Shown piece after piece: positions 1 through 10,656 of a stretch of DNA of 64,000 nt. The position numbers and the translations under genes were made by a program. The stretch's first letter is position 1. Every line of letters starts with the position of its first letter. The notes beneath the pieces were generated by a model that saw nothing but the letters and a program-made list of their open reading frames with translations, did not search any database and had not been told where the DNA came from. The stretch comes from Fermentimonas sp. (GTDB lineage Bacteria; Bacteroidota; Bacteroidia; Bacteroidales; Dysgonomonadaceae): assembly GCA_015478775.1 (NCBI GenBank), contig JADMKP010000007.1:1-64000 (forward strand). Direction: 5' to 3'.

Positions 1-1
1 A

Positions 2-1699
2 GGTAAGCTTGTAAAGGATGAAATAACCCGAGCATATCTAACACCAGCAAAAATTGTCTGGCAATCTGATAATCAAAACAAACAGGTAAAAAATTCTGAG
101 TTTTTACATTCCCCATTTGACGGACAATTAACTACAAATGGAATCGGAATGTCTGTATTTAAATCAGATAAAGAAATGCAAGCCTCAATCTTACTCGATT
201 TTGGGAAAGAGATATATGGAGGGATAGAGATTGCGGGTGGAATAAGAGAAAGTAAAAATCCAATTAAAGTAAGAGTACGACTTGGGGAATCTGTTACCGA
301 AGCAATGAGTGATTGTATAGATAATAGTATGCCAGGAATGGGATCGGCAACAAACGATCATACATTGCGAGATTACACACTAGATATTCCTTGGCTAGGT
401 ACTATTGAAGTTGGAAACTCAGGATTTAGATTTGTTAGGATAGATGTGCTTGATAATGATGTAGATCTGCCTATACGATCAGTAAGGGCAATTGCTCGTT
501 ATCGAGACTTACCTTATCTGGGTAGTTTCAACTCCAGCTCAGAAAGACTAAACCAAATATGGGAAATTGGAGCTTATACCGTACATATGAATATGCAGGA
601 GTATCTGTGGGACGGTATTAAACGTGATCGCCTTGTATGGCTTGGTGATGTCCATCCTGAAGTTATGACAATAAATAATGTATTTGGCGATCAGGAAGTA
701 GTAAGGAAGAGCCTGGATTTTGGTCGTGACACTACTCCCCTACCCGGATGGATGAATGGAATGTCTTCATACTCACTTTGGTGGATTATTTCTCATAAAG
801 ATTTCTATCTATATAATGGAGATATAAATTACCTGAAAGAGCAACAACAATATTTAAATGAATTGATAGACCAGATAATCACTAAAATAGGAACCGACGG
901 CAAGGAAAACTTGGATGGCGGTCGATTTTTGGACTGGCCCACTTCAGAAGACACTGAGGTTATTCATTCTGGTCTTCAGGCGCTAACACTAATGACCATG
1001 GGGGCAGGAAAAGATATTGCAGTTTGGCTAAACGACAAAGATCTGGAGAAAAAATGTTTCGATGCTCAAACACAATTAAACACACACACACCTTCTGACC
1101 AAAACAATAAACAGGCTGCTGCATTACTTTCATTGTCAGGTATTCAAAATCCTGAACAGGCTGCAAAAGTTATACTTAAGGATGGAGCAAATGGTTTTGC
1201 TACTTTTTATGGATATTATATGCTTGAAGCATTAGCTAAAAACAACAAATACAACAAAGCTATTAATATAATATCAGATTATTGGGGTGCAATGATAGAT
1301 TTAGGAGCCACAACCTTTTGGGAAAACTTTAATTACGAAGAAAGACACAATGCTGTGGGCATAGATGAGATGCCAGATACTACAAGGTTTAATATACATT
1401 CTGATGGAGGCGATCATTGCTACATAGGTTTAAGAGCTAGCTTGTGCCATGGCTGGGCATCAGGTCCCACTTCGTGGCTAACACAACATGTATTGGGCAT
1501 TGAAGTCTTAGAACCAGGATCAAAAGCAATACGTATTTCACCAAATCTTGGAGATTTAGAATTTGCTGAAGGAACTTTTCCAACTCCTTATGGTGTTGTG
1601 ACAGTAAGACATAAAAAACAACAAGACGGCTCTATTTCTAGTGAAGTAGATGCGCCTGATGAAGTGAAAATTATAGTGGTTAAGAATGAAAATATATAG
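2..1699 (+). CDS. alpha-L-rhamnosidase-like protein (GH78 type), 5' partial
   Basis: The reading frame is open from base 2 of the window, so the gene starts upstream and the ATG at 149 is probably internal. The visible 565 codons resemble the concanavalin-like domain and (alpha/alpha)6 barrel of GH78 alpha-L-rhamnosidases, which release terminal L-rhamnose from glycans. The active-site segment reads DGIKRDRLVWLGDVHPE (around 605-655); compared with the usual DCPxREKxGWxGD pattern it lacks the Glu after Arg-Asp, so this is a divergent subgroup. A C-terminal beta-sandwich segment (LEPGSKAIRISPNL, then a PYGVVTV-like stretch) matches the family's last domain. It is followed 41 bases later by a GH106 gene on the same strand, so co-transcription is likely. 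Family assignment is good; exact substrate is unknown. Confidence 0.8.
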   Translation, partial: GKLVKDEITRAYLTPAKIVWQSDNQNKQVKNSEFLHSPFDGQLTTNGIGMSVFKSDKEMQASILLDFGKEIYGGIEIAGGIRESKNPIKVRVRLGESVTEAMSDCIDNSMPGMGSATNDHTLRDYTLDIPWLGTIEVGNSGFRFVRIDVLDNDVDLPIRSVRAIARYRDLPYLGSFNSSSERLNQIWEIGAYTVHMNMQEYLWDGIKRDRLVWLGDVHPEVMTINNVFGDQEVVRKSLDFGRDTTPLPGWMNGMSSYSLWWIISHKDFYLYNGDINYLKEQQQYLNELIDQIITKIGTDGKENLDGGRFLDWPTSEDTEVIHSGLQALTLMTMGAGKDIAVWLNDKDLEKKCFDAQTQLNTHTPSDQNNKQAAALLSLSGIQNPEQAAKVILKDGANGFATFYGYYMLEALAKNNKYNKAINIISDYWGAMIDLGATTFWENFNYEERHNAVGIDEMPDTTRFNIHSDGGDHCYIGLRASLCHGWASGPTSWLTQHVLGIEVLEPGSKAIRISPNLGDLEFAEGTFPTPYGVVTVRHKKQQDGSISSEVDAPDEVKIIVVKNENI

Positions 1700-1740
1700 T
1701 GAGATGCAAGTTTCATGAGTTGGATTAAAATACAAGAAAA

Positions 1741-4700
1741 ATGAAGAAAAGTATATACTTTATAACATCATTACTAATATTATTAAATGCTTCATGCTTT
1801 AATGATAGAGAGATGAGTATTAGTAGGCTTTCTCATGATTTAGAAATGGGTTTTATTAATCCACCAGACACTATACAAACAAGCGTTTATTGGTACTGGA
1901 TATCTGATAACATTTCAAAAGATGCTGCAGTAAGAGATTTGCATGCTATGAAAAATGCAGGTATAAACCGTGCTTTTATTGGAAATATTGGAATTGAAGA
2001 TTTACCTTATGGAGATGTGAAAATCTTAAGCGATGAATGGTGGGAGGTAATGCATCAAGCATTGAAAACTGCATCTGAATTGGGTATAGAAATAGGAATT
2101 TTCAATTCACCCGGTTGGAGTCAGTCGGGTGGACCATGGATAAAAACTGAAGAGTCTATGAGATATCTTATCTCATCCAAACAAAACATTAAGGGGCCAG
2201 GGAAGATTAAATTAGAATTGAGTAAACCTAATGATACTTTTCAGGATGTGAGGGTTATTGCCATACCAAATCTTTATAATGATAATTTACAACTAATTAG
2301 TTTTCCTAAAGTTGGTAAATCTGAGATTAACTTTAAGACTGACAAACCTTTTACTGCAAGAAGCTTAACAGCTTATTTAAATGAAGTTCCAATTAATGCC
2401 CATGCTGTTTTGGAAGCTAAAAGTAATGATGTGTTTGATGTAGTAAAAGAGTTCCAAGTTAATAGATCTAACCCAGCATTGAATGTTGGCTTTGTGCCTT
2501 TTGCTCCAGTTACAATATCATTTGATGAAGTAACTTCAGATGAGTTTAGATTAGTATTACGAAATGTTGCACCCAATGCTGGTTTTTCTGAAGTGATATT
2601 AAGTTCAATACCAAGTGTTGAAAGATACAGCGAAAAAACTTTGGCTAAAATGCACCAAACACCTCTACCATATTGGAATGCATATTTATGGGATAAACAA
2701 AGTGAGCCTATAGGTGAAGGTTTAGTTATAAATGAAAATGATATTATAGATATTTCTAATTACATGTCTAATGAAGGCATTCTATCATGGGATGTACCTG
2801 ATGGCGAATGGACAGTGATTAGGTTTGGCATGACACCAACAAAGGTTACTAACGGACCTGCTTCACCGGAGGCAACTGGCCTTGAAGTGGACAAGATGAG
2901 CAAAAAATGGGTGGCAGAGCATTTTGACAGGTTTATTGGAGAGATTTTAAGAAGAATTCCAGAAGAGGATAGGAAAACCTTTAAAATAGTAGTTCAGGAT
3001 AGCTATGAAACTGGTGGACAGAATTTTACTGACGCATTCCTTGAAGATTTTGAAAACAGATATGGTTATAACGCTGTGCCATATCTTCCTGTTTATAATG
3101 GGTTTGTGGTTAACAGTCAACTTGAGTCGGATCGATTCTTGTGGGATATTAGAAGAATGGTGGCTGATAAAGTAGCATATGATTACGTAGGTGGATTGAG
3201 AGAAGTGAGCCACGAGCATGGACTTACTACTTGGCTTGAGAACTATGGTCATTGGGGCTTTCCAGGTGAGTTTCTAATGTATGGCAGCCAGTCTGATGAA
3301 ATTGGGGGTGAGTATTGGAGTGAAGGCGAACTGGGAGATATTGAAAATAGAGCTGCAACATCTGCAGGGCATATTTATGGGAAAACAAAGATATCTGCAG
3401 AATCTAATACTTCTGGTGGACCGGCATATTCTCGTTATCCCGCAATGATGAAACAACGAACTGATAGATTTTTCGCAGAGGGCATAAATAATACATTACT
3501 GCACGTATACATAATGCAGCCATATGAAGACAAAAATCCGGGAGTTAATGCATGGTTTGGGAATGAGTTCGATAGAAAGAACACTTGGTTTTCTCAACTA
3601 GATCTTTTTACAGAATACCTGAAAAGGTCTAACTTTATGCTACAACAAGGATTGAATGTGGCTGATGTTGCTTATTTTATAGGTGAGGATACACCAAAAA
3701 TGACTGGAGTAACTGATCCTCCTCTTCCAGTGGGTTATCAGTTTGACTATATTAATGCTGAGGTTATAGTTAGAGATATGACAATTAAAAATGGCATGCT
3801 CACCTTGCCCCATGGCACTGAGTACAAAGTTTTGGTTCTACCTAAGCAAGAGACCATGAGACCCGAGGTGCTTAACAAAATTAAGGAGTTAGTTTATGCA
3901 GGTGCCACTGTTCTGGGACCTGCGCCCACTCATTCTCCTAGTCTTCAGAATCAACCAGAAGCCGATAATCAGATTAAACAAATGGTCTCTGAAGTTTGGG
4001 GTGATGTTGATGGAGTTAACGTAAAGTATAGAAAATATGGGAAAGGGCTTATAATGAATGGCTTGTCTATGGAGGAGTTATTTGATTTTATTGATCTTAT
4101 ACCTGATTGCAAACTGCCTGAAGACAATTCGATACATTATGGTCATAGAACAATTAATGATTTGATTGATATATATTTTGTATCTAATCAAACCAATGAA
4201 GAAAAAATAATTCAACCAGAGTTTAGGTTAACTGGTAAACACCCTGAATTATGGAATGCAATTAATGGCTCTACTAGGCTGCTACCCGCTTTTGAAATGA
4301 AAGAAAGTTCTACAATGGTGCCAATAAAACTTGCAGCCTATGAAAGCGCATTTGTTGTTTTTAAAAACAAGGCCGACAATGATCCACTCAAGTCAACAAC
4401 GGATAATTATCCGCAACACGTTGAAATTATGAAGCTTGTGGGTCCATGGAAAGTAAATTTTGATGTTTTAAGAAGAGGTCCTGCTGAAGAGATTACATTC
4501 GATGCTCTTCATGATTGGACTACCTCTTCTGACAAAAGAATAAAATATTATTCTGGTGAAGCTACATATAATATCGATTTTAATATTCCTGAAATAATAA
4601 ATGGCGAGAATTATGTTATTGATCTTGGAAATCTTACGGCGATGGCTAAAGTTTATGTAAACGACAATTATTCAGGAGGTGCATGGACTTCACCTTATAG

Positions 4701-4917
4701 TTTAGATATCACTAAATATTTAAAAAGCGGAGAGAACAAGATATCTGTAACTGTTGTAAATAATTGGATGAATAGGATTATTGGTGATTTAAATATACCT
4801 GAAGACAAACGAGAAACATGGTGCTTTGTTAATCCTTACAGTGCCCAATCTCCATTACAGCCATCGGGATTATTTGGACCTGTTACAATTAGGTCTTTTA
4901 ATTATGTAAAAAATTAA
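1741..4917 (+). CDS. GH106 family alpha-L-rhamnosidase, lipoprotein
   Basis: This 1058-aa protein starts with a lipoprotein signal (hydrophobic run ending NASC, Cys19), so it is probably anchored to a membrane after export. The start of the mature part, SVYWYWISDNISKDAAV followed by a KNAGINRAFIGNIG segment, is typical of GH106 enzymes, which remove alpha-L-rhamnose by an inverting mechanism. Candidate catalytic acids lie in the QDSYETGG segment (Glu423) and the SAESNTSGG segment (Glu554); the WLENYGHWGFPGEF motif lies between them (about 498-511). The last ~160 residues form a GH2-like jelly-roll (YVIDLGNLTAMAKVYVND, then a GGAWTSPY segment). It sits between GH78 genes, consistent with joint attack on a rhamnose-rich glycan. 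The family call is confident; the linkage cleaved cannot be read from sequence. Confidence 0.87.
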   Translation: MKKSIYFITSLLILLNASCFNDREMSISRLSHDLEMGFINPPDTIQTSVYWYWISDNISKDAAVRDLHAMKNAGINRAFIGNIGIEDLPYGDVKILSDEWWEVMHQALKTASELGIEIGIFNSPGWSQSGGPWIKTEESMRYLISSKQNIKGPGKIKLELSKPNDTFQDVRVIAIPNLYNDNLQLISFPKVGKSEINFKTDKPFTARSLTAYLNEVPINAHAVLEAKSNDVFDVVKEFQVNRSNPALNVGFVPFAPVTISFDEVTSDEFRLVLRNVAPNAGFSEVILSSIPSVERYSEKTLAKMHQTPLPYWNAYLWDKQSEPIGEGLVINENDIIDISNYMSNEGILSWDVPDGEWTVIRFGMTPTKVTNGPASPEATGLEVDKMSKKWVAEHFDRFIGEILRRIPEEDRKTFKIVVQDSYETGGQNFTDAFLEDFENRYGYNAVPYLPVYNGFVVNSQLESDRFLWDIRRMVADKVAYDYVGGLREVSHEHGLTTWLENYGHWGFPGEFLMYGSQSDEIGGEYWSEGELGDIENRAATSAGHIYGKTKISAESNTSGGPAYSRYPAMMKQRTDRFFAEGINNTLLHVYIMQPYEDKNPGVNAWFGNEFDRKNTWFSQLDLFTEYLKRSNFMLQQGLNVADVAYFIGEDTPKMTGVTDPPLPVGYQFDYINAEVIVRDMTIKNGMLTLPHGTEYKVLVLPKQETMRPEVLNKIKELVYAGATVLGPAPTHSPSLQNQPEADNQIKQMVSEVWGDVDGVNVKYRKYGKGLIMNGLSMEELFDFIDLIPDCKLPEDNSIHYGHRTINDLIDIYFVSNQTNEEKIIQPEFRLTGKHPELWNAINGSTRLLPAFEMKESSTMVPIKLAAYESAFVVFKNKADNDPLKSTTDNYPQHVEIMKLVGPWKVNFDVLRRGPAEEITFDALHDWTTSSDKRIKYYSGEATYNIDFNIPEIINGENYVIDLGNLTAMAKVYVNDNYSGGAWTSPYSLDITKYLKSGENKISVTVVNNWMNRIIGDLNIPEDKRETWCFVNPYSAQSPLQPSGLFGPVTIRSFNYVKN

Positions 4918-4924
4918 AGTTTTA

Positions 4925-4932
4925 TAAATTTG
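4925..4932 (+). promoter_or_regulatory. candidate -7 box TAAATTTG upstream of the second GH78 gene
   Basis: TAAATTTG fits the Bacteroidetes -7 consensus TAnnTTTG and lies 42 bases before the ATG at 4975, in the 57-base gap after the GH106 gene. It could give an internal promoter in the rhamnosidase cluster. I see no good -33 element, so it may also be chance in AT-rich DNA. Confidence 0.35.
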
Positions 4933-4974
4933 AAGTTCACGCATTTAAGAATATTACTAATATAACAAGAAAAC

Positions 4975-7719
4975 ATGGATAAATACTTCTTACCAAGAAT
5001 CATAGTATTCACTTCACTTTTTATATTTTTATCATACAATCTTGCTAATGCTAACTATGGAAATGCCTTAAGAGTTATAAATATTAGTGTAGATAATGTT
5101 CAAAATCCTTCTGCCATAATTTCCCACTCTCCTGATTTTAGTTGGCAGCTACAATCAGATGAAAATGATATTCTACAGTCTGCTTACCAAATAGAGATTT
5201 ACTCTGATTTATCGGGAAAGCAAGAAAAAATATGGGACTCACACAAATTTATAAGTAATCAAAGCCATGGTTTGACACTATATATAGGCAATTTGCTTCA
5301 ATCGGGTACCAAATATCAATGGAGGGTTCGTGTGTGGGATAACAAAGATAGAGAATCAGAATGGAGTGAAATGAGTAACTTCAGGTTAGCACCTACAGAT
5401 ATCGAAAATAAAACTCAGTGGATTGGTGCTATACGCCGAGAGGATTCTAACATACCAGAGGGAAGAAATTATCATGGATTGGCTTTAAGTTCTGAAGATG
5501 GTAAAAAATGGCAGGAGACTCATCCCCTTTCAAAAAGGAGCATCTATTTGAGAAAAGAATTCTCCAACAATAAAAAAATTAAAGATGCCATTATATACAT
5601 AAGTGGCTTGGGACATTATGAATTGACATTAAATGGTGAAAAACTTGGTGAATCACAATTTGACCCTATGTGGAGCGATTATGATAAAACTATTTATTAC
5701 AATTCTTTTGATGTTACTAATCTGTTAGAGGATAATAATGCAATTGGTGTTCTGTTAGGTAATGGCTTTTATAATCAGCAGGGTGGTAGGTATGTAAAGA
5801 TGCAGGTAAGCTTTGGCCCTCCTACTCTATTTTTTAAAATGAACATCACATATGAAGATGGCTCAATAAAAGAGATCGTCTCGGACAAAAGCTGGAAATA
5901 TTCACTCAGCCCTATAGTGTTTAATGATATGTATGGCGGTGAGGATTATGATGCACGACTAGAACAAAAAGGATGGGATAATTATAGCTTCGATGACTCG
6001 CATTGGATGACGGTTGTAGTTCAGGAAGCTCCTAAAGGCAAGTTGACTCCACAAATAACGTATCCCATTAAGTCAATGGAAATATTCCCGGCAGAATCTG
6101 TAAAAAGAGTAAGTAGCTCTTATGTTTACGATATGGGCCAAAATTTATCAGGGTTCCCAAATATAAAAGTGAAAGGCAATAAAGGTGACAAAATAAGATT
6201 AATACTTGGAGAAAACATTTATGAGGATGGTTCTGTAAATCAATCACAATCAGGAAGTCCATACTATTTTGAATATATACTTAAAGGTGGGGAAGAGGAA
6301 ATATGGCAACCTCGTTTCTCTTTTTATGGCTACAGATATATTCAGGTTGATGGGGCAAAGCCTCCAAAAGATTCTGATATTTCTGTAAATAACAATGACG
6401 AGCGAGATATCCCTGAAATATTAAACATTGAGTCGCTGTTTGTATATAATTCCAATCCACAAACTTCAACATTTAATTGTTCTAATGAGATTTTCAATAA
6501 TACTCACCGGCTTATTGTAAACGCAATGAAAAGCAATATGCACGCTGTGTTTACTGATTGCCCCCACAGAGAAAAACTTGGTTGGCTGGAACAGGTTCAC
6601 CTAAATGGTCCCGGACTATTCTACAATTTCGATCTTAAAACTTTCGCACCAAAAATCATGCAGGATATTCGTGACTCTCAACTTCCAAATGGTTTAGTTC
6701 CGGATATTGCGCCTGAGTATGTGATTTTTGATGGTGGTTTTAGAGATTCTCCTGAGTGGGGAAGCACATCTGTAATTCTTCCTTTTATGTATTATCATTT
6801 CTATGGCGACAATTCGCTTATAATAGAATATTATGATGTAATGAAAAGATATGTTGAATACTTAACTTCTACTGCAGATAACCATATTGTTTCTCATGGA
6901 CTGGGCGACTGGTGTGATTACAGAGAAGATAAACCTTATGGCGTTTCTCATAATACGCCTGTACCATTGTCTGCAACGACTCATTATTATATGGTTGTTG
7001 ATTACCTGCTGCAAGCAGCAGAAATAACAGGAAATGAAGAGGATATAATACATTACACTAAATTAAGGAGTAATGTAAAAGATGCTTTTAACAATAAATT
7101 CTTTGACGAAGACAACATGTATTATGGTACCGGTAGTCAAGCATCTAACGCTATGCCACTTTTTGCAGGTCTTGTTGAGTCTCAAAATAGAGAAGCAGTT
7201 TTAAATAGTTTGGTAAAAAATATTGAGGAGAGAGGATTCAGACTCTCTACCGGAGATGTGGGCAACCGATATCTTTTTCAAACTTTAGCCGATAATGGAT
7301 TAAATGAAATAATGTATAAGATGCATAATCATGAAGAGGTTCCCGGATATGGGTTTCAGCTGCAATTTGGAGCAACAACTTTAACCGAGCTATGGGATCC
7401 GAGAGCCGGTGCTTCTTGGAATCATTTTATGATGGGCCAGATAGAAGAGTGGTTTTTCAAATCATTAGCCGGAATAAGATCTGAGGAAAATAGTGGATTT
7501 CAGGAAATAATTATTTCACCTCAACCTGTAGGTGATTTAAAATTTGTTGAAGCATCATACGAAATTTTATATGGTAAAATAATGGTGGATTGGAATAAAC
7601 AAGATGGAGTTTTCACACTCAATGTATCTATACCAGCTAATTGTACGGCGAAAATTTATATGCCAAATGAGAAAGAATATAAAACAGTGGGCAGTGGAAA
7701 TTACACATTTACAAAATAA
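4975..7719 (+). CDS. GH78 alpha-L-rhamnosidase, secreted
   Basis: The 914-aa protein begins with a hydrophobic signal segment (residues ~8-26). It shows the GH78 order: an Ig/fibronectin-like domain (about 35-140, with YQWRVRVWDNK), an N-terminal jelly-roll (about 185-350, with ISGLGHYELTLNGEKLG and LGNGFYNQQGG), a concanavalin-like domain starting near YDMGQNLSG, the (alpha/alpha)6 barrel with FTDCPHREKLGWLEQVHLNG (Asp528, Arg532, Glu533), and a C-terminal beta-sandwich. The acidic residues match the catalytic region of the family, where a Glu acts as general acid. The DCPHREKLGWLEQ form marks a recognisable GH78 subgroup. It would release L-rhamnose outside the cytoplasm. The next GH78 gene starts 144 bases downstream. 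Confidence 0.9.
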   Translation: MDKYFLPRIIVFTSLFIFLSYNLANANYGNALRVINISVDNVQNPSAIISHSPDFSWQLQSDENDILQSAYQIEIYSDLSGKQEKIWDSHKFISNQSHGLTLYIGNLLQSGTKYQWRVRVWDNKDRESEWSEMSNFRLAPTDIENKTQWIGAIRREDSNIPEGRNYHGLALSSEDGKKWQETHPLSKRSIYLRKEFSNNKKIKDAIIYISGLGHYELTLNGEKLGESQFDPMWSDYDKTIYYNSFDVTNLLEDNNAIGVLLGNGFYNQQGGRYVKMQVSFGPPTLFFKMNITYEDGSIKEIVSDKSWKYSLSPIVFNDMYGGEDYDARLEQKGWDNYSFDDSHWMTVVVQEAPKGKLTPQITYPIKSMEIFPAESVKRVSSSYVYDMGQNLSGFPNIKVKGNKGDKIRLILGENIYEDGSVNQSQSGSPYYFEYILKGGEEEIWQPRFSFYGYRYIQVDGAKPPKDSDISVNNNDERDIPEILNIESLFVYNSNPQTSTFNCSNEIFNNTHRLIVNAMKSNMHAVFTDCPHREKLGWLEQVHLNGPGLFYNFDLKTFAPKIMQDIRDSQLPNGLVPDIAPEYVIFDGGFRDSPEWGSTSVILPFMYYHFYGDNSLIIEYYDVMKRYVEYLTSTADNHIVSHGLGDWCDYREDKPYGVSHNTPVPLSATTHYYMVVDYLLQAAEITGNEEDIIHYTKLRSNVKDAFNNKFFDEDNMYYGTGSQASNAMPLFAGLVESQNREAVLNSLVKNIEERGFRLSTGDVGNRYLFQTLADNGLNEIMYKMHNHEEVPGYGFQLQFGATTLTELWDPRAGASWNHFMMGQIEEWFFKSLAGIRSEENSGFQEIIISPQPVGDLKFVEASYEILYGKIMVDWNKQDGVFTLNVSIPANCTAKIYMPNEKEYKTVGSGNYTFTK

Positions 7720-7863
7720 ATGTAATGTTTTTATAAGTTATATTTCGCATCTTTGATAATGTCCAATTAAAAATTAAATCATATATTAAACCCAATCGTA
7801 GGTAATGAAATTAACTTATGATTATTTGAAGAAAATAAATTCATACAAAACTCAATTATTCTT

Positions 7864-10560
7864 ATGTCAAAAACATACAAATACTACATCTTATTTATTC
7901 TATTGATATATTGTTATAACCTTAAAGGTGAGGCATCTTCCTTGATTGTGAATTTGCAAACAGACTATATTGAGAATCCCATTGGAATTGATAATCAAAA
8001 ACCTAGATTAACATGGAATATTAAGGACAGTAAGCAAGGTGCTAAGCAAACTGCCTATAGATTGATAGTAGGTACCAATAGTGAGAAAGTAAAGAACATT
8101 GTTGGTAGTACTCCAGCTTCCGGAAGTTTTAGCGGGATTAGTTGGGACACAGGAGTAGTGATGTCAGATATTCAACTAATTAATTATGCTGGTGTAAATC
8201 TTTCACCATTTACTAAGTACTACTGGAAAGTAATTATATGGGATGATGAAGAAAATGAAAACAGCTCTGATCTTCAGACTTTCGAGATGGGAATGGTGAA
8301 TATGTCAAATTGGAGTGGAAACTGGATAAGTGACGATAGAGATATTCATTATAAACCGGCACCATATTTTCGTAAAAAGTTCAATTCAAAAAAAGAGATT
8401 GAGTCTGCACGTGCATACATAGCTGTAGCGGGACTATATGAATTATATATTAACGGAGAAAAGATCGGGAAGCAACGGTTGGACCCAATGTATACTCGAT
8501 TTGACAGAAGAAATCTTTACGTTACTCATGATGTTACTTCGCAATTGCAAAAAGGAGAAAATGCTATAGGGGTGATTTTAGGTAATGGATGGTATAACCA
8601 TCAGTCACTGGCTGTATGGGATTTTGAAAGGGCTCCTTGGAGAAACAGACCTACGTTTTGTATGGACATACGAATTACTTACTCTGACGGAAGCGTAGAA
8701 ATTATCCCTACGGATTTGAGTTGGAGAAAATCAGACAGCCCGATTATTTTTAATAGTATATATACCGCAGAACATTATGATGCCAGACTTGATCAGGAAA
8801 GTTGGAGTGAACCAGGTTTTGATGATTCAAAATGGCAAGGAGTAAAACTCAGGTCTGCCCCTTCTAATAATATTACAGCACAGCATTTAAGACCAATAAG
8901 GAATGTATTGACAATTCAGGCTGTTGGTTACAAAAAAATTAATGATAGTACTTATTTCTACGATTTCGGACAAAATATGTCTGGAGTTACTAAAATCAAA
9001 ATTTCAGGAATTGAAGGTACAGAGGTAAGAATTAAACATGGGGAGCGACTTGATGAAAATGGTCGTATTGACCTGTCTAATATTGATGTTTACTACCGTG
9101 GTGATAATGAAACTGATCCCTTTCAAACAGATATTTTGATATTAAGTGGTGAGGATGAAGATGAGTTTATGCCTAAATTTAATTATAAAGGATTTCGTTA
9201 TGTTGAAGTAATAGCAAATAACCCTATTGAGATAAATGAGAAAAGTCTTACTGCCTATTTTATGCATAGTGACGTTCCTCAAAGAGGTATGATAAATACT
9301 TCAAATGAACTTATTAACCGTTTGTGGTGGGCTACCAATAATGCTTACTTGTCAAATTTAATGGGCTACCCTACTGATTGTCCTCAGCGTGAAAAGAATG
9401 GATGGACAGGCGATGGACATTTTGCAATAGAGACAGCACTCTACAACTTCGATGGGATCACTATATATGAAAAATGGCTGGCAGATCATAGAGACGAACA
9501 GCAACCAAATGGAGTGCTACCTGATATTATCCCTACTGGGGGATGGGGATATGGTACAGCAAATGGATTGGATTGGACTAGCACTATTGCAATCATCCCA
9601 TGGGAGATTTATAGATTTTATGGAGACAGCAAACTCCTGAATGACACTTACGAGAATATTAAAAGGTACGTTGATTATGTTGATCGTACCAGCCCAAATG
9701 GTCTCACCTCATGGGGCCGTGGAGATTGGGTGCCTGTTAAGTCGCAATCTAACCTTGAGCTAACATCATCGGTTTATTTTTATGTAGATGCAAATATTTT
9801 AGCACAAGCGGCCAAGCTATTTAACAAAAATGATGATTATAAATATTATAGTGACTTAGCCAATAAGATTAAAAATGCAATTAATAATAAGTATTTAAAT
9901 AATGAAACAGGTATCTATGCAAATGGCACACAAACAGAGCTTAGTGTACCTTTGCAGTGGAAAATTGTACCGGATAATATGATACCTCTAGTTGCTAAGA
10001 ATCTTGACAAGAGAGTTGAAGAGGCCGATTTTCACCTTGATGTAGGTGTATTAGGAGCAAAAGCCCTTTTAAATGCGTTGAGCGAAAACGGATATCCAGA
10101 AACTGCATATAAGGTCGCTGTACAAGATACATATCCTTCATGGGGATGGTGGATTGTAAACGGAGCTACAACGCTTCTGGAGAACTGGGATCTGGATGCA
10201 GCAAGGGATATTTCTGATAATCACATGATGTTTGGTGAGATTGGAGCTTGGTTCTTCAAAGGACTGGGAGGTATTTATCCGGATGCAGATCATCCGGGAT
10301 TTAAGCATATAATTCTACGACCTCATTTTGAAAAAGATCTTGAAGAGTTTAGTGCAGAATTTAATTCTCCATACGGAACTATTGTCTCTGACTGGAAATG
10401 GGATGATGATATTGTGATTTATAATGTTGTAATTCCGGCAAACAGCAGAGCTACTTTTTATCTTCCTGAGCACACTGAGGTTCATGGTGTCGATACTAAA
10501 GGTTTTGACAAAATTGACCTAGATTCTGGCAGTTATACTTTTAAAATTTCTTATCGATAG
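7864..10560 (+). CDS. GH78 alpha-L-rhamnosidase, secreted
   Basis: The 898-aa product has a signal peptide (hydrophobic residues ~9-22) and the complete GH78 architecture: an Ig-like domain containing YYWKVIIWDDE, a jelly-roll with VAGLYELYINGEKIG and LGNGWYNHQ, a concanavalin-like domain (YDFGQNMSGV), the barrel with DCPQREKNGWTGDGHFA (Asp505, Arg509, Glu510) and a C-terminal beta domain. This is the textbook active-site motif, closer to characterised GH78 enzymes than the gene before it. The two share architecture but differ clearly in sequence, so they probably cleave different rhamnosyl linkages rather than being recent duplicates. It is the fourth rhamnosidase-type gene in a row on the + strand. 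Confidence 0.9.
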   Translation: MSKTYKYYILFILLIYCYNLKGEASSLIVNLQTDYIENPIGIDNQKPRLTWNIKDSKQGAKQTAYRLIVGTNSEKVKNIVGSTPASGSFSGISWDTGVVMSDIQLINYAGVNLSPFTKYYWKVIIWDDEENENSSDLQTFEMGMVNMSNWSGNWISDDRDIHYKPAPYFRKKFNSKKEIESARAYIAVAGLYELYINGEKIGKQRLDPMYTRFDRRNLYVTHDVTSQLQKGENAIGVILGNGWYNHQSLAVWDFERAPWRNRPTFCMDIRITYSDGSVEIIPTDLSWRKSDSPIIFNSIYTAEHYDARLDQESWSEPGFDDSKWQGVKLRSAPSNNITAQHLRPIRNVLTIQAVGYKKINDSTYFYDFGQNMSGVTKIKISGIEGTEVRIKHGERLDENGRIDLSNIDVYYRGDNETDPFQTDILILSGEDEDEFMPKFNYKGFRYVEVIANNPIEINEKSLTAYFMHSDVPQRGMINTSNELINRLWWATNNAYLSNLMGYPTDCPQREKNGWTGDGHFAIETALYNFDGITIYEKWLADHRDEQQPNGVLPDIIPTGGWGYGTANGLDWTSTIAIIPWEIYRFYGDSKLLNDTYENIKRYVDYVDRTSPNGLTSWGRGDWVPVKSQSNLELTSSVYFYVDANILAQAAKLFNKNDDYKYYSDLANKIKNAINNKYLNNETGIYANGTQTELSVPLQWKIVPDNMIPLVAKNLDKRVEEADFHLDVGVLGAKALLNALSENGYPETAYKVAVQDTYPSWGWWIVNGATTLLENWDLDAARDISDNHMMFGEIGAWFFKGLGGIYPDADHPGFKHIILRPHFEKDLEEFSAEFNSPYGTIVSDWKWDDDIVIYNVVIPANSRATFYLPEHTEVHGVDTKGFDKIDLDSGSYTFKISYR

Positions 10561-10656
10561 AAAACTACATATACTAACATTATCTATTCATATAGCTATA
10601 ACACAACAATATAGCATTGAGGCACTAATATATAATAAAATTAAAGCACACTACGT

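Noticed and set aside
2373-2576. - strand open frames inside the rhamnosidase genes
   Set aside because: All are antisense to genes with clear domains and lack any recognisable features.
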